From NCBI RefSeq assembly GCF_030845995.1, contig NZ_CP132719.1, positions 806,001-870,000 on the forward strand: a stretch of 64,000 nt of DNA, written 5' to 3'. A model generated the notes under the pieces. That model did no database searches and was not told the origin of the DNA. It worked only from the letters and a program-made list of their open reading frames with translations. Each line of letters opens with the position of its first letter. The first letter of the stretch is position 1. Positions 1-8,332 of the stretch are shown one piece after another. Source of the DNA: Geothrix sp. 21YS21S-4 (GTDB lineage: Bacteria > Acidobacteriota > Holophagae > Holophagales > Holophagaceae). A program made the translations under genes and the position numbers.

Positions 1-410
1 ACGAACACGGGGACCAGGCCGTTCTGCAGGATGGGCGTGACCGTGGTGGGGAAGCCCGCCGCGCAGGTGAGCACTTCGTCCCCCGGCACCAGGCGCCGGT
101 CCCCCAACTGGGGCGAGGTGAGGGCGGAGATGGCCAGCAGGTTGGCGCTGGAGCCCGAATTGACCAGCAGGCAGTGGTCCAGGCCCCACCAGACGGCGAA
201 GCGGCGCTCGAATTCCCGGGCGAACCGGCCCGTGGTGAGCCAGAAGTCCAGCGAGGCGTCCACCAGGTTGCGGACGTCGGCCCCGTCGAACACCTTTCCA
301 CTGACGGGAACCGGGGTCACGCCGGGCACGAACGGACGCTCCTGCCACCGCTCCGTCGCGTAGGCGGAGACCAATTCCAGGATCTGGGCACGCAGCGCAT
401 CGGCGCTCAT
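1..410 (-). CDS. rfbH: CDP-4-keto-6-deoxyglucose 3-dehydratase, RfbH-like (partial)
   Basis: The N-terminal 136 residues of a PLP-dependent enzyme of the DegT/DnrJ/EryC1 aminotransferase fold; the rest lies beyond the window edge. The start at 410 gives an N-terminus of the form [14 protein letters not shown], then [11 protein letters not shown] and a [12 protein letters not shown] segment, which match the cofactor-phosphate region of the family. RfbH is the B6-dependent dehydratase that removes the C3 hydroxyl of CDP-4-keto-6-deoxyglucose on the way to 3,6-dideoxyhexoses of O-antigen. The start overlaps the stop of the upstream rfbG-like gene by 4 bases (ATGA), so translation is probably coupled. 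The RfbH name rests on this N-terminal pattern plus the rfbF-rfbG neighbours; a generic sugar aminotransferase is the alternative. Confidence 0.85.
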   Translation of the reverse strand, partial: MSADALRAQILELVSAYATERWQERPFVPGVTPVPVSGKVFDGADVRNLVDASLDFWLTTGRFAREFERRFAVWWGLDHCLLVNSGSSANLLAISALTSPQLGDRRLVPGDEVLTCAAGFPTTVTPILQNGLVPVF

Positions 411-1384
411 GGGCGAGCGCCCAGGAAGTCCCGGTACCAGGGGATGGTCCGCGCGAGTCCCGCTTCGAGATCGTGGGCCGGTCGCCACTGGAGGCGCGTG
501 CGGGCCTTTTCGCTGTTCAGGTACTGGTCCTGGATCTCGGCCTTGCCCCCGCCCTGGATCACGGGCTGGAGGTCGGAGCGCCCCATGGCGCGGAGGACGG
601 CCGCGGTCATGTCGAGGACGCTCAGGCGGCTTTCGGGGCTGAAGTTGAAGGCCTCTCCCCGGATGCCTTCCTCGCGGCTCCGCAGCGCGAGCTGCAGGTA
701 GGCGTCCACCACGTCGTCCACGAAGATATAGTCGCGGAGGTTGGTGCCGTTCGAGCGGAGCATAGGCGCCCGCTCCTCCAGGACCGCGCGGATGGTGCCC
801 GGAACGATGCGGCTCCAGTTGAGGTCGCCCCCGCCGTAGATGTTTCCGCAGCGGGCGATGGTCACCGGCAGGCCGTAGGTGTGGGCGTAGGTGTGGGCGA
901 TGAGGTCCGTGCAGCTCTTGGAGACGTCGTAGGGGTGGCGCCCCTTGAGCGGCATCTCCTCGACGTAGGGCAGCAGGTCGGAGTCGCCGTAGGCCTTGTC
1001 GCTGGACGCCACGACCACGGACTTCACCAGTGCGGAGTGGACGCGGCAGGCCTCCAGGAGGTTGTAGGTGCCCCGAATGTTCGATTCGAACGTGAGGAGC
1101 GGACTCCGCAGGGCGACGCCGACGATGGCCTGGGCGCCCAGATGGATGACTGTCTCCACCTCATGCTCGCTGACGGCCCGCTCCACGGCGGCGTAGTCCT
1201 CCAGCGCCCCCTGAACCACGCGGCAGGCGCCGATGGTTCCCGCTCGGACCAGTTCGCTCCGCGGATCCCAATCCCGCACGAAGGCAACCACGTCGGCCCC
1301 CTCCGCGACCAGGCGCGCGCAGAGGGAGGCGCCGACCACGCCCGTGGCGCCGGTGACAAGAACGGAGGTTCCCCGCCAGCTCAT
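407..1384 (-). CDS. rfbG: NAD-dependent CDP-glucose 4,6-dehydratase-like protein
   Basis: A 325-residue extended short-chain dehydrogenase. The N-terminal Rossmann motif is [10 protein letters not shown], the catalytic region has SSDKAYG followed by HPYDVSKSC (YxxxK), and there is a [16 protein letters not shown] segment typical of sugar-nucleotide 4,6-dehydratases, then a [13 protein letters not shown] segment. It should oxidise and dehydrate CDP-glucose to CDP-4-keto-6-deoxyglucose, the step between RfbF and RfbH. The start at 1384 overlaps the rfbF stop by 4 bases (ATGA), and its own stop overlaps the rfbH start the same way, so the three genes form one translationally coupled unit. Substrate is inferred from neighbours; the fold alone would also fit a GDP- or UDP-sugar dehydratase or epimerase. 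Confidence 0.87.
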   Translation of the reverse strand: MSWRGTSVLVTGATGVVGASLCARLVAEGADVVAFVRDWDPRSELVRAGTIGACRVVQGALEDYAAVERAVSEHEVETVIHLGAQAIVGVALRSPLLTFESNIRGTYNLLEACRVHSALVKSVVVASSDKAYGDSDLLPYVEEMPLKGRHPYDVSKSCTDLIAHTYAHTYGLPVTIARCGNIYGGGDLNWSRIVPGTIRAVLEERAPMLRSNGTNLRDYIFVDDVVDAYLQLALRSREEGIRGEAFNFSPESRLSVLDMTAAVLRAMGRSDLQPVIQGGGKAEIQDQYLNSEKARTRLQWRPAHDLEAGLARTIPWYRDFLGARP

Positions 1385-2154
1385 GGCCACACCTTCCAGG
1401 GCGCGCGGCCCGATTCCCACAGCGTTTCGAGGAGGTGCTTCTCGCGCAGGGTGTCCATGGGCTGCCAGAACCCTTCGTGGCGGAAGGCGTGGAGCTGGCC
1501 GTCCCGGGCGAGCTTCTCGAGGGGATCCAGTTCCCACAGGGTGGCGTCGCCGGAGATGTAGTCGAGAACGCGGCGGTCCAGGACGAAGAACCCCCCGTTG
1601 ATCCATCCTTCCCCGGTCTGCGGCTTTTCGTCGAACCGGACCACCTCATCGCCCTCCAGCGAGAGTCCGCCGAAGCGGGCGGGGGGGCGGACGGCGGTGA
1701 TGGTGGCCAGTTTCCCGTGCCGCTTGTGGAAGGCGTACAGCGCCTGTAGGTCGACGTTCCCGAGCCCGTCGCCGTAGGTCATGAAGAAGGTGTCGTCTTC
1801 CCCTAGCCACGCCTCGAGCCGCTTGATCCGACCCCCCGTCTGCGTCTGCGCGCCGGTGTCCACCAGGTGCACCACCCAGGGCACGGGAGCGCCGGGCTGG
1901 GAGGTGTGGCGGCCCGTTGTGAGATCCACCGTGAGGTTCGCGTTGAGGGCGTGGAAATTCAGGAAGTATTCCTTGATCGCTTCGCCCTTGTAGCCCAGGG
2001 CCACGACGAACTCCGCGAACCCGTGCGCGGCGTAGATGTTCATCAGGTGCCAGAGGATGGGCTTCCCACCGATCTCCACCATGGGCTTGGGCCGGATCGC
2101 CGTTTCCTCGGCGAGCCTGGTGCCCATGCCGCCGGCGAGGATGAGGGTCTTCAC
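1381..2154 (-). CDS. rfbF: Glucose-1-phosphate cytidylyltransferase
   Basis: A 257-residue sugar-1-phosphate nucleotidyltransferase. The N-terminus LILAGGMGTRLAEET followed by RPKPMVEIGGKPILWH is the nucleotide-binding signature of the family, and the GYKGEAIKEYFLNFH stretch is characteristic of RfbF rather than RfbA. Length agrees with known RfbF proteins (about 257). It makes CDP-glucose from CTP and glucose-1-phosphate in the cytoplasm, feeding the RfbG and RfbH steps for 3,6-dideoxyhexose synthesis. It lies 28 bases after the flippase-like gene on the same strand and overlaps rfbG by 4 bases. The assignment is firm. Confidence 0.95.
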   Translation of the reverse strand: MKTLILAGGMGTRLAEETAIRPKPMVEIGGKPILWHLMNIYAAHGFAEFVVALGYKGEAIKEYFLNFHALNANLTVDLTTGRHTSQPGAPVPWVVHLVDTGAQTQTGGRIKRLEAWLGEDDTFFMTYGDGLGNVDLQALYAFHKRHGKLATITAVRPPARFGGLSLEGDEVVRFDEKPQTGEGWINGGFFVLDRRVLDYISGDATLWELDPLEKLARDGQLHAFRHEGFWQPMDTLREKHLLETLWESGRAPWKVWP

Positions 2155-2182
2155 GAAACCTCCGGAACGTGGGGGGAGTCTA

Positions 2183-3169
2183 TCACTTCGGCGCGGCGGG
2201 CTCGCGAGGGGGGCGGGCCAGAGCGAGGGTTCCCAGGGTTGTGAGGGTCGCGACGTGGACCACTTCCCCCACCAGGCTCACGGACAGCGCCTCGGCCGGT
2301 CCGAATCCGAAGGGGGTCAGGGCGAGGATCACGGCCGCCTGGTGGGATCCCAGCCCGCCGGGCAGGAGGGGGAGGGCGAAGGCCAGCATGACGAAGAGGG
2401 CCACGCGCAGAGGGGCGGCGAAGGGCAGGCCGGCGCCGGCGGGAAAGGCGAGAAGGCAACACCAGGCGGACAGGACGTCCACGAAGAAGATCGCCGCCTG
2501 CAGCAGTCCGAGTCGGGGCAGCAGGGAGACGTTCCTCAGCGCCGCGGCCTGGTCGTGGATCTCTTCGAAGCGGTCGAGCCAGATGCGCCGACGGGGCTTT
2601 CCGGCAGCCCACTGCCTCAGACGCCCGCGCAAGGCGCGACCTGAAATCGCGAGAAAACCCGCCAGAGCCAGGAGGCCCGCGATTCCGAGGGCCAGGGGGA
2701 CGGTGCCGGGCCTTCCCGTCCATCCGTGACCGGCCACGGCGCCCAGGAGGGCGAGAAGGAGGGCGATGTCGAACATCCGGTCCACGGCCAGGGCCGTTCC
2801 CACGCGGGTCAGGGGCAGGCCGAACCGGTGCCGGAGGGCCGCGGCTTTCACGAGCTCTCCGCCCCCCAAAGGCAGGAACAGGCTGGCGAAATAGCCCAGG
2901 GACACGCAGCGCCAAGTTCCGGGGAAGGAAAGGCCCTTCCCCAGGACGGCCGAGAGTCGCCAGGCCCGGCAACCCATGCTGATCGCGGTCAGCGCCCCCG
3001 CAAGCAGCAGCCAGGGCCAGGCGAGGCCATGAAGGGCCGCCCGCACCTGGCTCCAGGACACCCGGGCGCCGACCCCGACGAGGAGAACGAGTCCCCCCGC
3101 CGCCAGGAACCAGGAGCGCCGGGCTTTCCACAGTCCCGCAGGTCCTTCAATCCTGGTCAAAATGTTCAA
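2183..3169 (-). CDS. Lysylphosphatidylglycerol-synthase-type membrane protein (UPF0104 family)
   Basis: A 328-residue polytopic membrane protein with roughly seven to nine hydrophobic segments. It carries hallmarks of the UPF0104/AglD-like family: the FLPLGGGELVKAAALRH stretch near residue 90, an AVDRMFD segment, and LLPGGLGSHQAAVI near the C-terminus. Relatives act as lipid or glycolipid flippase or synthase membrane modules; the substrate here is unknown, but the sugar-nucleotide genes directly downstream suggest an envelope lipid. No ATG fits: the chosen start is a TTG at 3169 that overlaps the upstream TPR gene stop as TTGA; a second in-frame TTG at 3160 is possible. Family is clear, function and exact start are not. 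Confidence 0.8.
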   Translation of the reverse strand: MNILTRIEGPAGLWKARRSWFLAAGGLVLLVGVGARVSWSQVRAALHGLAWPWLLLAGALTAISMGCRAWRLSAVLGKGLSFPGTWRCVSLGYFASLFLPLGGGELVKAAALRHRFGLPLTRVGTALAVDRMFDIALLLALLGAVAGHGWTGRPGTVPLALGIAGLLALAGFLAISGRALRGRLRQWAAGKPRRRIWLDRFEEIHDQAAALRNVSLLPRLGLLQAAIFFVDVLSAWCCLLAFPAGAGLPFAAPLRVALFVMLAFALPLLPGGLGSHQAAVILALTPFGFGPAEALSVSLVGEVVHVATLTTLGTLALARPPREPAAPK

Positions 3170-4245
3170 TTCCCGCCCAGCGCTTCCATCAACTCGGCCG
3201 CGCCCCGGTGCTTGGGATCGAGTTTGAGGGCTTCGTGTGCAGCGGCGCGGGCTTCGTCCTTGCGGCCGAGGTCGCGGAGGATCTGGCCCTTGCGCCACCA
3301 GGCGCCGGGATAGCCGGCGGAGCCGCCTTCCAGGGGCTCCCGCAGGACCTGCTCCAGGGCGGCGAGGCCTTCGGGGCGATGTAGGCCACTGCTCGCGGCG
3401 ACCTTGCCCAGCTGAAGCCGCAGGAGGCTGGGGGCGTCCACCTGCCCCAACTGGTCCTGGGTGACCTTCCAGGCCATCTCCGGCTGGCCCCCGTGGAGGT
3501 AGGCGTCGCTGACGGCGGCGACCCCGTGACCGCGCCCGCGGATGCCGGGCAGCAGGCGGCCGGCTTCGGCCCGGAGGCGGGCGTTCTTCCCCGCCTCGCC
3601 GAGCGTTTTCTTGGCCGCGCGGCCGTCGAGGGCGTCCAGCCACTGCGCCACGACTTCCGGATCCTGGGGAGCCTGGGCGAGGGCGCGGCCGAAATAGGGC
3701 TCGGCCTCGCGCCACTTGTCCTCCTCCACGAGGATGAGGGCCTGGAGGAGATCCCCGCGGGCGGGCGCCACGCGGCGGAGGCGGTCGGCGCATTCCAGCG
3801 CGCGGCGGGTGGAACCCCCCAGCAGGCCGGGCAGCATTTCGTAGGCCAGGCCCAGGCTCGTCCAGGCGGGGGCCAGCCCGGGATCCGCGGCGGTGGCGGC
3901 GCGGAGGTCGTCCATGGCGCCCAGGGCGCCCCGCAGGCTCGACAGGTCGCGCTGCCGGATGGCTTCTCCCGCCCGGGCGAGGCCGCGGGCCAGAAGGGCA
4001 TCCGCCAATCCAGACTGGAGCGCGAGGGCGCGGTCGGCGGCGGCGCGGGCCTCCGCGAACCGCAGGAGGCTGGAGAGCGCCTGGGACTTGGCGGCCCAGG
4101 CCGCGGCGTCGTTTCCGTTCTGTCCCAGCCGGCTCTCCGCTGCCGCCAGCACCTTGAGGTAGCGGCCCGCCTCCAGATCCGCGCGGAAGACGGGAGCGGA
4201 AGTCTGGGTGAGGAGAAGAAGCGCGGGAACAGGAGCAGCAAGCAC
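3166..4245 (-). CDS. TPR-repeat secreted or periplasmic protein
   Basis: About 359 residues, rich in Ala, Leu, Arg and Glu, made largely of helical TPR-like repeats: AEARAAADRALALQ, then segments ending YFGRALAQAPQDPEV and AAAHEALKLDPKHRGAAEL. The chosen GTG at 4245 puts a hydrophobic stretch (VPALLLLTQT) at the N-terminus as a signal peptide or anchor. An in-frame ATG at 4380 would add 45 residues with no family character and would run into the upstream region of divergent fabI, so I prefer the shorter form, without certainty. It is the first gene of a minus-strand run into the flippase-like gene and rfbFGH, overlapping the next gene by 4 bases. TPR proteins are scaffolds; no specific role can be read from the sequence. 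Confidence 0.75.
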   Translation of the reverse strand: MLAAPVPALLLLTQTSAPVFRADLEAGRYLKVLAAAESRLGQNGNDAAAWAAKSQALSSLLRFAEARAAADRALALQSGLADALLARGLARAGEAIRQRDLSSLRGALGAMDDLRAATAADPGLAPAWTSLGLAYEMLPGLLGGSTRRALECADRLRRVAPARGDLLQALILVEEDKWREAEPYFGRALAQAPQDPEVVAQWLDALDGRAAKKTLGEAGKNARLRAEAGRLLPGIRGRGHGVAAVSDAYLHGGQPEMAWKVTQDQLGQVDAPSLLRLQLGKVAASSGLHRPEGLAALEQVLREPLEGGSAGYPGAWWRKGQILRDLGRKDEARAAAHEALKLDPKHRGAAELMEALGGN

Positions 4246-4400
4246 GGGAACCCCCAGGCGTGAAGACAGGATGGAGAGGATCCGCGCTCCGTTCCAGCTC
4301 GCGGGGGGCCGAGGTCCCGCTCTTGACTCCGGGTATAGCGGGAAATGCGGAGTTGCGCTATGCTGCACGATTGTTTGCACACGACTCTGAAGGAGATCGC

Positions 4401-5180
4401 ATGAGCGCCAAGGGCGGGCTGTTGGAGGGCAAGCGGGGTCTCATCGTCGGCGTGGCGAACAAGCGCTCCATCGCCTGGGGCATCGCCCAGAGGGCGGCGG
4501 AAGCGGGCGCCCAGCTCTGCTTGACCTACCAGAACGACCGGCTGGGAGAGAACGTCCGCGAACTGGCGGCGGAACTGGAAGACCCCCTGCTCCTGCCCAT
4601 GGACGTGGGGAGCGACAGCCAGATCGTGATGGCCTTCGACGAGATCCGCCGGAAGTGGGGCAAGCTCGACTTCGTGGTGCACGCCGTCGCCTACGCGCCC
4701 CGTCAGGCGCTGGAAGGCCGCTTCGTGGAGACCAGCCGCGAGGACTTCCGCGTGGCCCACGACATCAGCGCCTACTCGCTCGCCGCCGTCAGCCACGCCG
4801 CCGCGCCCCTGATGCCGGAGGGCGGTGCCATCGTGACCCTCAGCTACCTGGGTTCCGAGCGGGTGGTGCCGGGCTACAACGTGATGGGCGTGGCCAAGGC
4901 CGCCCTGGAAGCCAGCGTGCGCTACCTGGCCGCCGACCTCGGTCCCCAGGGGATCCGGGTGAACGCCATTTCGGCGGGTCCGATCAAGACGCTGGCCGCG
5001 TCGGCCATTCCCGGCATCGGCAGCAAGCTCAAGCAGCACCGCTCCCACACGCCCCTCCAGCGGGACACGGACCAGCTGGAAGTGGGCGACGCGGGCGTGT
5101 TCCTGATGAGCGACATGGGTCGCGGCATCACCGGCCAGGTGCTCTACGTGGACGGCGGCTTTAACATCATGGCGGGGTAG
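4401..5180 (+). CDS. fabI: Enoyl-[acyl-carrier-protein] reductase (NADH), FabI
   Basis: A 259-residue short-chain dehydrogenase of the FabI subfamily. It starts GGLLEGKRGLIVGVANKRSI, the FabI cofactor-binding loop, and has the FabI-specific catalytic pair Tyr159 and Lys166 with six residues between them (Y-x6-K) rather than the usual YxxxK. The C-terminus GQVLYVDGGFNIMAG is also typical. It reduces trans-2-enoyl-ACP to acyl-ACP, the last step of each fatty-acid elongation round, and is the usual triclosan target. AAGGAG at 4390-4395 is a good ribosome binding site. The gene is alone on its strand; the other fatty-acid genes of the window (plsX, fabD, fabG) are far away. A TTGACT at 4323 has no convincing -10 partner, so no promoter is called. 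Confidence 0.96.
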   Translation: MSAKGGLLEGKRGLIVGVANKRSIAWGIAQRAAEAGAQLCLTYQNDRLGENVRELAAELEDPLLLPMDVGSDSQIVMAFDEIRRKWGKLDFVVHAVAYAPRQALEGRFVETSREDFRVAHDISAYSLAAVSHAAAPLMPEGGAIVTLSYLGSERVVPGYNVMGVAKAALEASVRYLAADLGPQGIRVNAISAGPIKTLAASAIPGIGSKLKQHRSHTPLQRDTDQLEVGDAGVFLMSDMGRGITGQVLYVDGGFNIMAG

Positions 5181-5184
5181 GGCT

Positions 5185-5658
5185 TCACGCCTTCTGCAAC
5201 CGCGCCAGAACCTCCATCACCTCCGCCACGTGGCCCTTCACGCTGACCTTGGGCCAGACGTGGCGGACGATCCCCTTGGGATCCACCAGGAAGGTGGAGC
5301 GGATGATGCCTTCCACTTCCTTCCCGTACATCAGCTTCTTCCCGAACGCGCCCAGCGGCTGCAGGAGCGCGCGTTCCGGATCGGAGAGCAGGCGGAAGGG
5401 GAGCTGCTGCTTGGCGATGAATGCCTGGTGGCTCTTGAGGCTGTCGCGGCTGATCCCGTAGACCTGGGCGCCGAGGGACTGCACCCGCGCCAGGTTGTCG
5501 CGGAAATCGCAGGCCTCGGTGGTGCAGCCCGGGGTGCTGTCCTTGGGATAGGCGTACAGGACGGTCCACCGCCCCTGGAGATCCTTGTCGGTGACGGTCG
5601 CTCCCTGATCGTCCTGGAGGGAGAAAGGGGGAAGCGGGGCGCCGGCTTGGATGGACAT
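5185..5658 (-). CDS. bcp: Thioredoxin-dependent thiol peroxidase, Bcp/PrxQ type
   Basis: A 157-residue peroxiredoxin, the normal length for Bcp. The active-site segment is PKDSTPGCTTEACDFRD, with the peroxidatic Cys and, five residues later, the resolving Cys of the two-cysteine PrxQ type. It reduces hydrogen peroxide and organic hydroperoxides in the cytoplasm using thioredoxin. The start at 5658 gives the usual N-terminus (MSIQAGAPLPPFSLQDD); longer in-frame ATG options upstream would extend through the start of the divergent cyuA-like gene and lack family similarity. It ends 4 bases from the fabI stop, so the two genes converge. The 76-base gap to the next divergent gene must hold both promoters. 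Confidence 0.95.
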   Translation of the reverse strand: MSIQAGAPLPPFSLQDDQGATVTDKDLQGRWTVLYAYPKDSTPGCTTEACDFRDNLARVQSLGAQVYGISRDSLKSHQAFIAKQQLPFRLLSDPERALLQPLGAFGKKLMYGKEVEGIIRSTFLVDPKGIVRHVWPKVSVKGHVAEVMEVLARLQKA

Positions 5659-5734
5659 GCGGCCAGGGTAGCGGAGGCCTGGATGTGACCCAAGCCCTTC
5701 CGTCCGGGGAATGGAATGGAGGACGAGGCCGATC

Positions 5735-6982
5735 ATGCGCTTTTCCGAGTTCCTGGACGCCGAATGGAAGCCCGCCCTGGGCTGCACCGAACCCGCCGCC
5801 GTGGCCCACGCGGCCAGTCTCGCCGCCGCTCGGGCTTCGGGTTCCATCCGCCAGGTGCGTCTGGTCCTGGACGTGCGGACCTACAAGAACTGCCACGCGG
5901 TAGGCATTCCCAACAGCGGGGGCCGGACCGGCGTGCTGTGGGCCCTCGCCCTGGGCGCCTGCCTTCCGGATTCTTCTCACGGCCTGGCCTGCTTTGGGCA
6001 CGTGACGCCGGCGGTGCTCGCCGCGGCGGAGGACCTGGTCGCGCGGAAGCTGCTGCGCGTGGAGGTGGACGCCACCCGGCCCGACCTCTACATCGACTGC
6101 GCGGTGGAAGGCGAAAGCGGAACGGGCCGGGCGGTGCTGGAGGTGGAGCACACGCACGTGGCCCGGCTGGAGGCGGATGGAGTCCAGGTGGGCGGCACGC
6201 CTGCGCCGCGGGGAGACGAACGGCCTTCCGTCAGGGCTGCGGTGGGCGCCCTGGGCCTGGCCGAGATGCGGGATCTGGCGCTGTCCCTCACCGCGGAGGA
6301 CCGCGGGCGGCTGCGGGAGGGCGCCGCGGCCAACCTGGCCATGGCGGAGCACGGCGTGGGGCTTCTGCCGCCGGGCTTCGTCCCGTCGCCGGGAACGGAC
6401 CGCCTCGGGCGGATGTCGCGGCTGGTGAGCGCCGGCGTGCTGGCCCGGATGTCCGGGGAGCCCCTCATGGTGGTCTCCCTGGCGGGATCGGGAAACAAGG
6501 GGATCACGGTGTCGGTGCCCGTCGCGCTGTGGGGCCGGGAAGGCGGGCACGATCCCGCGAGGATCGACGAGGCCCTCGCCTTCGCCTGCCTGGCGACCTC
6601 GGCGACGACTCACCGCCTGGGAACGCTCTCCGCGATGTGCGGTGCGGCCAACGCCGCGGGAATCGGCGTGGCGCTGGGCATCCTCCTGCTCGAAGGGGCG
6701 ACGCCCGCTCAGATGGACTTGGCGGTGAACACCATGGTCGGCAACCTGGCCGGCATGATCTGCGACGGCGCCAAGATCGGGTGCGCCATGAAGGCGATGA
6801 CGGGCGTGGAGGCGGCCTTCCGCGCCGCGTCCCTGGCCCTTGCCGATTTCGGGATTCCCGCCACCGACGGAATCGTGGGCGTCGATGGCGACGCGTCGCT
6901 CCTCCACCTGGGTCGCCTGGCGCGGAACGGCATGACCGGCGTGGACGCCGAAGTGCTGGAGATCATGCAGGCGAAGCTGTAG
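5735..6982 (+). CDS. cyuA: L-cysteine desulfidase / serine dehydratase-alpha-like protein (CyuA/YhaM, UPF0597)
   Basis: A 415-residue protein of the UPF0597 family. The N-terminal GCTEPAAVA (Cys17), NCHAVGIPNS, the SAMCGAANAAGIG block and the MICDGAKIGCAMKA block are the conserved cysteine motifs. In characterised members, three cysteines hold a 4Fe-4S cluster that splits L-cysteine to pyruvate, ammonia and sulfide. The family is related to iron-sulfur serine dehydratases, so serine is an alternative substrate. The start at 5735 is chosen for GGAGGA at 5718-5723; an in-frame ATG at 5711 would add eight atypical residues. The last 20 bases overlap the end of the convergent permease gene. A transporter gene often accompanies cyuA; here the neighbouring minus-strand genes encode an ABC importer, but on the opposite strand. 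Confidence 0.87.
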   Translation: MRFSEFLDAEWKPALGCTEPAAVAHAASLAAARASGSIRQVRLVLDVRTYKNCHAVGIPNSGGRTGVLWALALGACLPDSSHGLACFGHVTPAVLAAAEDLVARKLLRVEVDATRPDLYIDCAVEGESGTGRAVLEVEHTHVARLEADGVQVGGTPAPRGDERPSVRAAVGALGLAEMRDLALSLTAEDRGRLREGAAANLAMAEHGVGLLPPGFVPSPGTDRLGRMSRLVSAGVLARMSGEPLMVVSLAGSGNKGITVSVPVALWGREGGHDPARIDEALAFACLATSATTHRLGTLSAMCGAANAAGIGVALGILLLEGATPAQMDLAVNTMVGNLAGMICDGAKIGCAMKAMTGVEAAFRAASLALADFGIPATDGIVGVDGDASLLHLGRLARNGMTGVDAEVLEIMQAKL

Positions 6983-7697
6983 TTCCCGCACTGCGCCGAA
7001 CCGAGAGCCACGCGAGTCCGAGGACCGCCGCCAACGAAGCCCAGCCCAGCGGGCTCGGATCCGTCGCGAGGCGGGGCAGCTCCTCGGCGAGGAGGCGTCC
7101 CAGGCTGTCGTGCTGGGGGCCGGGACCCAGTCCCAGGGCGGACAGGGTCGCTTCTCCCCACAGGGCGCCCAGCCAAGCGCTGGGGAATAGCGCCGCGGCC
7201 TGCTGCCAGCCCCACGGGCTCCATCGGCGGAGGGTGGAGATCGGAGAGGCGCCCAGGGTGCGCTCTGCGGCCCAGGCGGGAGAGTGACGGAAGGCGTCCA
7301 GCCGCGCCCGCAGGGGCGGTTCGAGGTGGGGCGCCAGGAGGAGCCCCAGCACGCAGAACAGGGCGGGCGGTCCCAGTCCGCCCGCCGCGGCGGCCAGGGG
7401 CAGGAGGAAGAGAAGGGGCGGCACGCTGCGGAGGGCGGACAGGACGCTCTTCCAACGATCCGCCCGCCAAGCCAGGAGGAGGGCGATCCCCAGGGCGAGG
7501 ATCGCGCAGGCGCTGGCGAATCCCAGGCTCCGCGATCCGGCCAGAAGGAGGCGGAGCAGGCCGTCGCGCCCGAGGTCGTCGAGCCCCAGCGGGTGGCGGA
7601 GGCTGGGCGGTGCGCCGCCCTCGAAAGGCGAGAGCGGCAGCTCGGGGAGGAACAGCGCCAGGAGGAAGAGGAGGCGTCCCTTCACGGCGTTTCCCAT
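6963..7697 (-). CDS. ABC transporter permease, DppC-like (short)
   Basis: A 244-residue membrane protein with an N-terminal signal-anchor and about five further hydrophobic segments. AERTLGASPISTLRRW, near residue 160, matches the EAA loop of binding-protein-dependent permeases, where the ATPase docks. Position and length suggest the second permease of a peptide/nickel-type importer (DppC/OppC), although usual members are near 280-300 residues. It starts at 7697, overlapping the upstream permease by 16 bases, and ends inside the convergent cyuA-like gene. No ATP-binding subunit follows, so the importer is incomplete in this window. Sequence is divergent, and the family call rests on the EAA motif and context. 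Confidence 0.72.
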   Translation of the reverse strand: MGNAVKGRLLFLLALFLPELPLSPFEGGAPPSLRHPLGLDDLGRDGLLRLLLAGSRSLGFASACAILALGIALLLAWRADRWKSVLSALRSVPPLLFLLPLAAAAGGLGPPALFCVLGLLLAPHLEPPLRARLDAFRHSPAWAAERTLGASPISTLRRWSPWGWQQAAALFPSAWLGALWGEATLSALGLGPGPQHDSLGRLLAEELPRLATDPSPLGWASLAAVLGLAWLSVRRSAGTTASPA

Positions 7698-8332
7698 TGC
7701 GAGGTCTGGGACACCAGCCACAGGAGCGCCAGCGCTCCCACCCACGCGGCGAGGCCCGCCCGATCCCGCGCCGTCACCCTCGCCAGCCAGTCGGTGCCCA
7801 GCCCGGGCACGCCCAGGAGCCGCTCCAGGACGAGGGTGGCCGTCAGCCATACCGGCAGACGCGCCGCGAGCCAGCGGCCCCACAGGCGCCGCAGGGCGAG
7901 GAACCTCACCCGCCGGACGGCGGCCGGGCCCCAGGCGGCGGGAAAGGGCGATTCCGGGGGGAGGGCCTGGGACAGCCAGCGGATCTCGCCGGGCAGGGCC
8001 GATACGAGAAAGGCCGCGAGCCACCCACCCGTCCCCGGCGGACCCCATACGGCGGGCCAGAGGGCGAGCAGGAGCCCCGCCCAGAGGAGGTCCGGAGGCG
8101 CTTCCAGCAGCGCGAGGGGCGCCGCCGAGGCCAGGGCCGGTCCCCCGACCCAGGCCGCCAGGGGCGCGACCAGAGCCAGAGCGAACAGGGCCCAGCCGGC
8201 GGGGATCAGCGCCGGGAAAGGGAAGGGCGGAGGCGCGGCGGGTTTCCACAGGGCGCCGGGAAGGGCCCAGGCCAGGGCCAGCGCCAAGCCCCACACCGCG
8301 AAGCCTCCGGCCAGGGTCGGCAGGCGCCTCAT
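7682..8332 (-). CDS. ABC transporter permease, DppB-like (short)
   Basis: A 216-residue, very hydrophobic Ala/Leu/Trp-rich protein with about five membrane segments. The C-terminal part carries LERLLGVPGLGTDWLARV followed by a conserved-looking ARDR, which corresponds to the E...IPGLG...RD signature of DppB/OppB permeases. Those are usually about 300-340 residues, so this one is shortened at the N-terminus or in the periplasmic domain. Start 8332 overlaps the stop of the substrate-binding protein gene by 4 bases, and its end overlaps the next permease, so the three genes are translationally coupled. It probably forms a heterodimer with the downstream permease; transport substrate is unknown. 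Confidence 0.72.
   Translation of the reverse strand: MRRLPTLAGGFAVWGLALALAWALPGALWKPAAPPPFPFPALIPAGWALFALALVAPLAAWVGGPALASAAPLALLEAPPDLLWAGLLLALWPAVWGPPGTGGWLAAFLVSALPGEIRWLSQALPPESPFPAAWGPAAVRRVRFLALRRLWGRWLAARLPVWLTATLVLERLLGVPGLGTDWLARVTARDRAGLAAWVGALALLWLVSQTSQWETP

Noticed and set aside
4362-4379. Sigma-54-like site upstream of fabI (GCACG...TTTGCA)
   Set aside because: The GG element is missing one G and the distance to GC is one base too long, so it does not satisfy the strict sigma-54 spacing.
4246-4380. Longer N-terminus for the TPR protein from the ATG at 4380
   Set aside because: The additional 45 residues show no signal peptide or repeat character and would cover the upstream region needed by divergent fabI; the GTG at 4245 places a hydrophobic leader at the start.
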